DNA of 64,000 nucleotides from Marsupella aquatica (lineage: Eukaryota > Marchantiophyta): the NCBI GenBank assembly GCA_973895155.1, contig OZ316897.1, forward strand, positions 11,532,001 to 11,596,000. Direction: 5' to 3'. The translations under genes were made by a program, and so were the position numbers. This document shows, in pieces, positions 11,601 to 23,600 of this stretch (within the stretch, counting starts at the first letter, position 1; each line of letters opens with the position of its first letter). Below the pieces are notes generated by a model, which was not told the DNA's origin, ran no database searches, and was given only the letters and a program-made list of their open reading frames with translations.

Positions 11601-14600
11601 CCTCAATGAAATCCTGAAGAAGGACTGATCGTCAGAAAGTCATAGCGGGATTCGGTCGTTCTAGGGTTCATAGATTCTGCGATCAGGAGCTATTTTGATG
11701 TCTGGATTCTTTTCTACGAAGTTGTCTGATTTGATGAGAAATTAAGTTTTTCTGGGATTTGGGTTAATTGCTTGATTCGCAGCCTCGTTCATTCCTGCTT
11801 GTCACTTTTTGACCTGTCCCATAGCTCCTTTTAATTTGTCTGGGAGACTTCGATGAAATGCCGAAAGAAAACGACCATCATAAAATCACAGTGGGATTCG
11901 GCCGTTTCAGGTTTCATAGATCCTACGATCAGGAGCCATTATGATGTGTGGTTTTCTTTGTACACAGTTGTTTGATTTGATGAAATGAAAGCAATATTTC
12001 CTGGGATTTGGGTTGATTGCTGAATGAATGATCGCAGCCTCATTCATTCCTTCTTATCGCAGGACCTCTCCAAGGCAGGAAGTTTGGCTGTCTTGCCGAG
12101 CTCTTCTCGCTCATGGTTCTTCACATCGCCGGGATGCATACATGGCAATTGCTTCATTTTCAGACTTTTTGTTACCTTCTGAACTTACATCGAGGCAGAA
12201 TGAAATATCGATTTTGCCAAGCGAGGATTTTGATATACGAGATCAACTAGAATTTTGGGAAGTGCTGAAAATGGGACTGGTATGGACCTAGCTCCAATTG
12301 TCACCTAGTTACCTTGCAGTTCAGCAAATATTTCTTTCCATGCATATTGCGTGAGATTTTTGACCAGAGTATGTGGCCTGACAACGTGGAGATATCGCCG
12401 TTTCTACATGATGATTCGATATGGAGGTTCCCTCTGCTGATTGGACTGACTCATAGCAGTATGCTTTTTTATTCGTTCATGGGTCAGCTTAGTCAGCGTG
12501 TTCAAACAGGTTGTGTTGTATATATAACGACTGTCTAGTTTGATTATGTCAGGGAGATGCGGACACTTTGACCAGAAAACGAGCCCTGCACATATTTAAA
12601 AGGGCACTTTCTAGTATTGACGTATCAACAGAAGTCTCGAAAAGTAAAGCTGGGCATCCTGCCTCTTCTGATAGAGATCTGTCGGGGAAGAGCATTGGCA
12701 AAGGTCCCAAAGTGCCACTTTCTACCAAACGTAATAAGTGGGCTGAGGAGGAGGCAGCTTCCCTCGGAGTGGCAGCTGTGAAAAACAAAATGACACAAGT
12801 GGAGGGATGGTCTCAGCGCTGGGATGCATTTATCTTGCTCCATGAAACTCTAGAAGAATATGGTATCCATCTTGTGGAAGCAGCTTGGAGTCACCAGGTA
12901 GTTTCCGACTGTTTCCATCTGTCCGTTCGGGTTCAGTATTACAAATTGCTTTTCGTCTTTCTCGATGTTGCATTCGTCAATCTTAGTTGCCAATTGATTT
13001 GATATTATGCGTGCCACAGATGTCACTCCTACTGCAGTTTACGAGATCAAAGGGTGATTCCAAGGACTCAGCTCCTTATTGGGCCGGCGCGTGGTCTCAA
13101 AAGAAATCAAGCAGCGTTGATGTCAACTTTACATGGATCGCAGTATTATGGCAGCGTGGCTTTGATCATACAAACCCTCAAGGTAATAGCAATCTGAGTT
13201 GCTTAAAGTTTTATTTAGATCTCGCAGTGGGCTGTATTTCCCAGATATTACTTTTCCTTCCACAGTCACATTCTGGACAAAGTATTCTCTTTTGTTCATT
13301 TCTGTTTCTGACACGCCAAGAAAGAGCGATTGCTGATGCCCAAAGCCCCAAGATTGCGGTTGATACATTTGTGCAAAGCTTATCATAGAATTGGATAGAG
13401 AAGTTGGTTATTGTGCATGTATTCTGCATGAAACCTCATGGGATACTTTTTTTGTATAAGACTTTCTACTTTTTTTCATGGGTTCCAAACAATATTTCAT
13501 ACATCTGGATGGTCACATTTCTTTTTGGGTTAATATGTTGGGTTGAAAGCAGTGCGGCGTTTGGTGATGCAGTCCTTCCTGGAGTTTGATTGGGAGCGAA
13601 TTCGGAAATTGTCATTATTGCTGCCTGAAGACTTTGTCTTGGGCTCCTTAGTACAAGCCCTAGATGACGCTGTCCAACACCGGGAGTTCGGTTAGTTGCG
13701 CATTCTACAATGGGAGAGATCTGTAACTATATAAAATTACAGAGTGTTGAGTATGAATCTGTTTTGTCTCCAGACCTGCCCTTGTTTTAGGCTGCTTCGA
13801 AGCTCACTGTGACAGAAATCGGTTCTTAATTGAAGTGATACGCTGTTTTGTCGGAGCACTAAAGTAGTGCCTGACATTATGGACAGGAATGAAAGGCATT
13901 TATTCATCTGCCACAACGATGGGAGCAGCAAAATTCATGAGTGCATATAGTGCTTCTTTGCCACCTAGGTATCACTGATTCTAACAGAGGTCCACCTTTG
14001 GTTTGCACATGTTCTCATGGGCTATCCCACTCTCCAATGTATCAAGCTCAATAGGATACCAATCAATGGATTGTTTTTAAGCATTCAAAGCACTTGAGCA
14101 GACAGGGTTACAGGATAGATTGTTCTTGTGTTTCGTCCACCAATTCGTGTGATCATCAAGCTATGAACGATCTTGTTCTTCGTTTATTCGCTTGTAACCT
14201 GGTATAGACTTTTGTAACTTGCAGGCGACGTGTTGGATTTGTGGTAAGACTGGCAAAAGGGCTACTTTCTCAATCCCGCACACGTCCTGGGCTCATGACT
14301 CTGGCCGTGTGCTTGGAAGCAGCAGCTTTGGGATCTTCGCCTGGAAAGTTGAGACCCGTAATACCTGGTAGGGAGCAAATATTGCCGATCAAGGACGCAG
14401 AAATCTTGGATAGTGAAGATGGTCCAATAGTCATGCTTGAGCTTCTTAAGAATGTGGTGGAGAACAGCAAGCGGCATTTTAATCCTAAATATCGGGAAAA
14501 AGGTAATCTTGAATCTTGCTTATTTTTACCTAATTTAGTAGTTCCCTGAATGTCAACTGTTCAAAATTTCAATGTATAGTGTACTCGCATCGCGGAGGTG

Positions 14601-17600
14601 TCTAGCCATTGTTTGGTTCGTCTAACTTGTGAAGTCATGATCGACGAGGTAGACGTCGCAGTGCACATAAGGATAGATCATGTCAATCTTACTGTTCGGC
14701 CGTCGATTGTCTGTCGTAAATCCTTTATTAGAAGAGCCTATCCTTTCCTTCTTCCCCTGTAATGGTGGAGGCCTCGTGCCTATAAAGATCAATCCTGGTT
14801 AGAAAATTTGCTAGCAAGCTACCAAAACGGATGTTAAGCAATTATGCACTGATTGTCTTTGTCTTAGCTGGCCGTCACGGCAAATCTTCCTTTCTATCTG
14901 TTTCACCTTTGGCACACTTGCTGCCCTTGTACTTCTTGTCCTTGCTCCTTTGGCAGTGTCTGTTCATCTAATGTATTCCCGAGAACCTGACTAGGATACT
15001 ATGGTTCCTATTGGTTTAGGGTACGGAGTGGAGAGAACCACTTAACGGTCACTAGTTGCTCTCGTGTAGCTAGCTGATCCTGAAATGATTGCAGACTGAC
15101 CACAGTATTCCTTTTGCTCATCTGAACTAATCGTTTACACGATTCTGGAACCTGTGCAGTGTGCGGCCATGTCCTTAGAACTGCTTCAGCCTTGCTCGTT
15201 CTTCCAGACTTTCCTTTCAGTAGATTTGCCTTCTTCCTGTCATCCTTTCCGAGGGAGCTCTTGATGCCTTATGGTAAGACCTGTGCTACTATATTGTTTC
15301 TATTGACTGGTATAATTTATTGCTTTCATAAAGTACCTAGAAAAAGTTATTTTATGTCATTACAAGCATATCACAAGGATATTTCTTACAGTAGCTGACT
15401 TCCCAGTTGGCTGAGGTAGAGGTAGGCAGTTGTAATGGTACACATTCCTAACCTTAAAGGTGACGAGAATCCAGGTGCAGTACCAGTAACAAGTTTCAAT
15501 GATGAATCGTGTAGGCGACTTACACAGTCAGTTGATGGCTTGGGTATTTCCCGCCGAAACTGTAGCCGGCATTGCCTCTCATTCTGATGTTGACAAGTGG
15601 GTGCTGGAGGGCCTCAATGTTATGCTTGAGGTCTACTTGAAATCCCTTGGCCCTACGTCCTCTCCTGTCACGGATGAAGATGTAGATGCATGGAGACTGG
15701 AGGCAGGACGGTGGGCAAGGCTATTTATTTTTGGGTTTGTAGGAGGGAGCAGCGTCTTGGAGATACTTTTGGTGAGGATCTAGCTTCATTTCCTTGGTCG
15801 ATTGGGTTTAATGTAGCAATACCCAATGTAGCAATACCTGTTGAATACACGTTTACTGTAGGTTGGTCACACCAGGCGATACTTGCTTGTGAGGTACACT
15901 TTATGTGGTTGCTATCTATCCCGACTCCGATCGTGTACCGTGTCCAAGTGATACTGACACATTTGAGGAGTGGATTACATTTTGCGTAGTTATGATAGCA
16001 AATTATCAATATTTCAATGTGATGGCAGATGATATCCTCGTCTTGACGTAAGGATTTACCTTATTGGTCAATTGTTTTGGTGAGCAGCTCATTGAACAGC
16101 ACGCACTGCAATTGTACAATTATGGTCACATGGCAACCTGCACATCTGTAAAAGTCCTGGTTCTCATCCAAAGCCTCTTCAAGGAATGCACCCTTCCTCC
16201 AGATTTTGCGTCAAGCGGAACTGTCCTCTCAACTGACTCTGGTGAAATCAATAAGCGATCAGAAGCTGAAGGCAAGGCTATTCCAACTTTAATTACCGGC
16301 ATCTCAAATTTGGTTTTATCAATCATGGTATGTTTCCGGAGGATAACCCGAATCTTGAATCTTTTATAATTAACATGTACACAAGTTTTCAAGAAGACTT
16401 CTAGTATGGGAGGTAGAAACTAGTATTGATTTTGAAACAATTAATCTAGTAGTGATTGTTAAATTGTCTGGAAAGTTTGTACCGGATTAATCAAGCCTCG
16501 TAAATTATAATTTGATCTGAAGTTTGATGTTGATTATACGACTTCTTTGCACGTTTCACAGTTGACCGTTCCAATTTCAGTCGGATCTCCAATTAGAGTA
16601 TGGTCATCAAAGTGAATCGTATCCAGACAATCCAGTTACTTATATAGAACTAAATTTTTGGGGCTAATGAAAGCTAACTAAATTAAGATGCCGGTACCTG
16701 AATTCCGATCTCCAAGTTCGATCTCTCCAAAACTTTAGTTATATCTCAGTAACTAGAAAGACTCTATGTCCGATGAAAAGAGCTTAGCAATCAATAATAG
16801 CAAAACAAGATCTTATAATGCATTAAGATCCATACTTCTTTGTATTGTGTTTTTAGAGTTGTTATAGAGGATATCTTGAATCTGTGAGTTGTTTGTGCAG
16901 GTTGAAGTCAACGATTTTGCGAGGAGGTCTGCAGCTATTTTCTGGGAGCGCTACTCAGACCCTGTAGTACTTCCGGCGTCTGTGAGTGGAAAGCTTGGGG
17001 GTCCAAGCCAGCGCCGTCTACCATCTGCTTTGACATCAGCTGTTTTGCAAGGGGTAGGTTTACCAGATCCGGTGTTGTGATACCATTAGCTGGAATGCTG
17101 TTTGGAAAGAGCTACTGTTTTGAATCGGTACTTTGCCCAACTCTCTAGTTAAATGGCAGGTTGTCGTGAAGCTCACTCACATTCTGTTGATGACAAGTCT
17201 ACATCTTAGTGGTTTCCTTTTATAGCCGATATTGGGTTTATGCTACTTAGCAATGAGCGATTTGGAGATGGAGCTGTTAGGATGCTTTGTTGTTCATCGA
17301 TCAGTCATCACAGAAATAGATGCTTACGAATATGCCGGCAGTTCAGACGAAGTTGACAGATTATGATGTAACCTTCTATGAAGGTACTCTCCATATCAAC
17401 TGTTGCCGATTGTTGTCTATGGTGCTGTTCTGCGGGTTGCGAACTCGACATACCAGAATCTGTGTTGAATTTTCTATGGCAGTTTGCCTGGGAAGCCACG
17501 GCAGCATCAAATGTTTTGACCGAGGTATGCCCTCCGGTCCCTACTATGTCCCCTGGATGCCGTCCTGTCACAACATAGCATGAGGAATTAACATCTAGGA

Positions 17601-20600
17601 AGGTTTGGAAAATTTAGAGTAATCGTTCGTTTAGATCCTGGCGTCTAGTTTTCTTTTGTGGGAAAATGATTATGTGGGTTTGATGATCTGTCTACTGGCA
17701 TTAATCAGATCATTGTCTGCCAGAATAACCGTTTAACCAAGATCGGTGATTCTCTGAAAATAGTTCGAATGTCGTTTATGTCGGATTTTGCAGCTTGGCG
17801 CCGAACTCCAGCTCGCAGCTTATGAGGCTTTGACATCTGTATGTTCTGCACTGTCAGCTACAGTCCATCCCTTTTTTGTCACTGCTGCTCATGCCTTTGT
17901 GATGCGTGAGAGCGCACGGTACCCTTTGTTACCAGGGAAAGCGGAACTGATGGTGGACAGTTTGATCAAGGCTCTTTTACAAAATGTCGACGCTTCTGCT
18001 CGTGCTGGTGCTCTTGCCAGAAGTCGACGAGCAGTACTTGCTGCATACAAGGCAAGTATGCCCATCTGTCCGTCGGTTCCAATACCTACTAGAAAATGAT
18101 ACTGAGGCCTTAGAAATGACTGCAGCTGGGCATAGTTTTCTTCGGAAAACGCAGAGCGGCGTAACAGAATGTATTCTTCAGACGCAACTTGACACTATAT
18201 CTAAGTCAAATAATGTTCAACTTTTAGCAAATGTATTCTGTCAGTTTTTGCAATTTTCCTGAGATGCCACTTCGAGAGGGGTTATGTTCGAAGAGAGCTG
18301 GCTCCTTTTGGCTAGTGTCTACTCCTACCTACCATCAATCTACTAAGGATGCGTAGGCAGCAGCGTTTGTGCTGAGTTTACTCTTTGTTGTTCATTCTGG
18401 CCAGTGGTCCTGTCTCGACTCTCTCCTATCAATACCGAAGAGCGCAGTCTCTGGTCGTCATGAGGACCAAAATTTGAGTGCAGCCTCCAATTCCATTCTG
18501 TATACAATTTTGCAAGATTCGATTGAGAGGTAACTTTGCAAATCCTTTAACCAAGTTGGAGGCGTTGTAGTTATATAGGTTTTATGGACTGTTTTGTATC
18601 TTCTCTGCATATCATGACACTGATGAAGATATCTGCTTTTTGGCGTGAAAATTATTCTGATAGTTTAGTCACTTGTTGTCCTTGTCGCTGAAGCCTGGAA
18701 TGTGCTGGCGAGGAGTACCTTCTTCCTCTTCTGAGGTGCATAAGGTGGCTAATGCAATGGGGTATCCTAGGTCAAATGGAAACAGATGACGATCCTGACA
18801 AGAAATATCAGGTTGGGATTCTTATCTGCCTCGAAGAGAGAATTACTACTAATCCACTGGAAGTTTGAAAGAAATGTTTTTTCCTAACTTATTTTTCCGC
18901 GTAGGACTTGAGTATCTTGACATCACACTTGTTGACAGCGTTTTAGAGGATATTACATCAAAGAAGTAGGTACTTGGCCTTTGATTATATGCTAGAAACA
19001 TTTACAAAATTTTGAATCCTTGAAGTTCACTTGTGAGCTGAGTGCGTGAACTTGGAGGAAATGTGGACCGAGATATCGGCATCAACTTACTAGAAACTAG
19101 GAAGACGTGAGATAAGAAAACCTATATCAAGCACGATCAATGGAAGTGGATCAGGAATTGAGTGTGTTGTTTGAACAGACTTTTATTGATCGATCTCAGG
19201 GAAGAAAATCTAGACTGAAGAGACTCACTTAAACAAACCTGGACTCAAATGGCAAAAGGAGAGATATACTAGTATCTCATACAGAAAGGATATATGCTGG
19301 CATGGACTACAGTTAACAAGGACTGATCATGAGTTTGTGGACTCTTACCACATTCGCTAAGAGATTCTATGACAGGCACCCAGATATGGTCTCAAGGTTG
19401 AGGTAGCCTGATGTCTAATCATAACTCATTTCTCTATGGAATTAAAATGGTTAAGTTTACCAACTGTATCACTAACGAGTCGAGCATGATCTGGAAACAC
19501 CAATTGTTGTGATTTTGGACCCAGAGACTCGTGCTCTAGCTAATGCCACACATTCACGTTGTGATCGAAGCGATAGTGTGGATTCTAAGCAAATTCGTAA
19601 TAAATTTGAGTTCTGTAAATGTAGGTCATGTGGACATTAGTGCAGTCTGGATGGTCTACCATGGCCGACTGTAACAAGCGCAAGGTCGCGCCGACTGCAG
19701 CTTTTCTCTCAGCAATTTTTCATCCGGCGATATTTGGTGATCACGAAATGCACGGGTCTGTGGAGGACTCGGACGAGCATGGACCGTTGAAGTGGGTAAG
19801 TAGTTCCCGTAGTCACTCGCTTGGAACTTTGCAAAACTTACGTTTCTGGAATGCCCTGGTTTACGATTTAAGGTGAAAATTTTTGTCCTGTTCGTCCTAC
19901 CTTCCCATAGTTTTCAATTTTGTTGTTGTTTGAATCAGCTTTATAGTGGAACTTAGTCACCTTATCGTTACGCAGGATTCACCATACTATGTTCTTACCA
20001 AGACTTTTGTACAGTGCAGCTGTTAAATCGTCTGATAGACCAGGGCTCTCGGAGTCCTCGGACAATGCGATTGACTGCACTGCATATTACTGGCCTCTGG
20101 TTGATGTTTCCAGGGACGGCCATCTTCTATATGCCGGAACTGAAGAAATTAGCACTGCATGGAGGAGGTAAATACTTGAGCTAATGCTATGTAGGTGGGA
20201 ATAGAACTCACTGCATTCAGACTTGAGTATCGGATTGGCGTAGATGCTCTTTCTGTTGTGTTGGTCAATGGATTCAATCTTCTTTTCAAGTAGAACACAT
20301 ACAGATAAACGACTATAACAAATTCTTCATAATAGGAGAACATGGGCAGACTGACATACAAGGATCAAGAGAGTATTTACTTTGTGAGGTTTGTTTTAGA
20401 AGCTTTGAAATGGGCTTGTCCAAGAATGACATGTTTGAATCTTCACAATTGAGTCCTTAAAGACCTTTCCCTTATGCTTCCAGAAGCTGTGGACGAGGAG
20501 CTAGATGGAGAGATAATTGAGAGCCAGATATCAGCTCGGGAATTTGCAACCTTGATCGAGAGTTCTGACCCAGAACTTACAGAGGCCAGTCTCTTTTCCA

Positions 20601-23600
20601 CTCCAAACCGTCTAAAGTTTAAAGATAAATTTGGGTTTTCGGCGTTATCCTAACAAGTACTGGTGTCCTCGCAGGAATTCACCAACTCAGAAATGTATGT
20701 GCGAGTGATAGTGGCTGTCATGGTTCACAAACTTGCCAGTCTAGTTGAAGAGCAAAAGGTTAACGATGATGCCGGACTGGTGATGAGGACACAAGCTGTA
20801 AACTTTGGGCGGAAGTTTCTCCTACAACTTCTAAATGCAGCGGTAAGCTTGTTGTCGGTTGAATATAAATGCGGAAGTGTACAGAATTCTTCAATGAATT
20901 CCTCAAATGCACAAGTGACAGGCTTGACTTTTGAATTTCCCTTGTTGTGCTGATGGCCACCCCTTTTCTAAGCGTCAGCTTATCCGAGTTTCTGATTTTG
21001 CCTGTTGTCCCATTTCATGATTTGTGCAATCGTCACCATTGTGGGGGCAATGCTTGCGGTGAAGAAAGATTACCGTTTGTCGTTGTTCGGTAGCCATTCC
21101 TAGAAAATCTACCCGCGTTTGATTGAATGACGGTTGCTGTTCTGCAATGTAAGTCTTGGTTCTAATTGGGTTGGTTCTTGGCAGGCCGCAGACGCGGATC
21201 TGTCAAAGGAGTTGTACAAAAGAAAGAGTGCTGTAAGTGAAACGATGAGATTTACATTTAATGTGCTTGATCGTCTCTTTTGCTGCCATGTTGTCGACGT
21301 TAACATGTGTTATTGTGGCGATTACCGATCTGCTTGCGGTTGATGAAATTCAGGGACAGATCTGTTTTTCCCAAATTTAGATGTAGCATCAGCTGGTGTT
21401 TTGTTTCACTGTTTATCATCTCTTGAGGATCCGTCGACTTGAAAACTCAGACATTCGTATCGTGTCGGCCATACTTCCCTTTCTTACGGGTTCTCACCAG
21501 TTTAATCCTGATCAGAAAAATGATATGGATCTGATGTAGAGTGGCTGATCTTTTGGTTGGTCAGCACTAGACATAGATTCCCTTGTCACAACCTTTCAAG
21601 TATCCAGACACAAAGGCCCCCTTGCAATTGCTACAGCAAGTCACTCCTCTCACATTATTCACCACTGACGCACCCTGGCCAGAGATGCGCATAACACCGC
21701 AGTAACCAGAGAGATGCTATTGAGAACGTGGGTTCATGATTTGCAGATACATCGACGTAAAGTGAGAGTGTGGCAGTTGTTGTGTATTCTCTCAAGGTTT
21801 TTCAGCAAAGATGATGTTGCAGAAGTGATGTCACTACTCAAAGTTTGTCTGTATGTGAGTATAAGTGTAACTTGAAATTAATTTCCTTTCTGATGTCTCT
21901 CTGATGCCAACATCGTCCTGAAATGATTTTGTCTTCAGTCTTTGACGGACCCCTAATTCTTTGTTCTGAATTTGGTCAGAAAAACAATATGCCATCTGTT
22001 CGTCAGTACATCGAGGCGTTTGCCATAAATTTCTACCTCCAATTCCCACATTTGGTATATCCTGAACCGTTACCTTCTTTTGAGCGGACAATATTTAGAG
22101 AAGCTCTGTAATCTACATGAATACCCACCTAGCAGACTGGAAAGTCTTGCCAATTGTCTCGTCGCTATCACGGAACAAAGACAGCCGATGTTCCAAATTA
22201 TAAATCTTCAAATAGATGCCAATTTATTTGCCTACTGAATTATCCTAGCAATGCGTCGTCGATTGCCAGGTTGAGGAGTCGTTGATTCCCGTTCTGTACG
22301 ACTACAATATGAAAACTCAGGTGATATTCTAGGCAGTCCCGTTTCCATGAAAACTTTAGCAATCTTGGAATGGACTCCACTCTATTTCTTGTTATAGTTA
22401 CCCTCTGTAAGTGTGGCAGTTACCAGCCATCTCCTAGCAGCAGTTGTTGATACCACTCGGTCGACCTATAGCAGCATGAGATAGGATAATGAATATCATA
22501 ACGGCAGAGTTAATTCTTAGGTGCAACGCGATGATTGACATGCAAAGCACACACGGAGAAGAAGTACTCACAGTGGCCCTTGTCAGGCTCTCTCTTCGTA
22601 CGTATTGATTGCCGCAAACGTACTCATGTTCACGCAAACACCGCAACAAATAACTTTTCTTCAGCAAGTTCTTCCTGCGATTTTGCCTTTTATGACCAGC
22701 CACCACCACAATCTTCGTAGTTTTACTCAGGTAAACTAGTACTATCCGACATTTTTTCTTCAGTTATCACAGATGTGGTGTCACCGTAGGGGACGCATAG
22801 TGTCCATTCCGCTTAGGTGCTCTGCTCCAACAATAGTGCTAAATCGAAAACTTTGTAATTGGCCACTTTGGAAATCGATGTGACATTACGTTTCATAACA
22901 CGCATACATTCTGACGGTTTGCAAGTGAAGTCAACTGTTGTCAACAAATTGAGTTCAGTGTTGAACGTTGGTGTTTGCAGGTTCTCACTTATAAGATTCT
23001 GCACAGATTTTCAAACTCTGAGGGTCTCGTCACTATCAACCAAGGTGCTGTCGGTGAAGGGCAATGTCTACGAGCAATTTCTAATTACTTGGAAGGCAAT
23101 ACTGACTGCACGAGGTAATTTTCGAGAAATTAATAGAATTGTTCTGCAATTTCTGGTATTTATGATTGAAATTCTCTGGCTGTCGATTTATTGCAATTAA
23201 CGGATTGACATCAATGTCAGCAAAAGCAGCAGGGCTGGGGGAGGGTGGGGGCGGGGAGGTGGAACAATTTACTTGAAGCATCCATCGTCTAGGTGGCCTA
23301 AAGTTAAATCTTACAATTATCTAAGATTCCAGGAATTGAAAGACGTTTGTACTTTCAGTATAGAAAAAGAAAGGTTGAGACACCACGGAGTAGGGCTCCG
23401 CTATAATGATGCGGTAAATTTTAGAGGACTAATCGTTGCTACCAACTGATATCTTCGCCAATCTAACAATAAAACCGCTGTCGAAGGATAAATGACTAAC
23501 TCATTGTAAGAGCTTATTGTCTGTCTTCGCGTGTGGTTACAAGAAGATCCACACCCTTATCAATGAATTGTAAGAGTTGATCTAGCCTCATCCTGTACCA

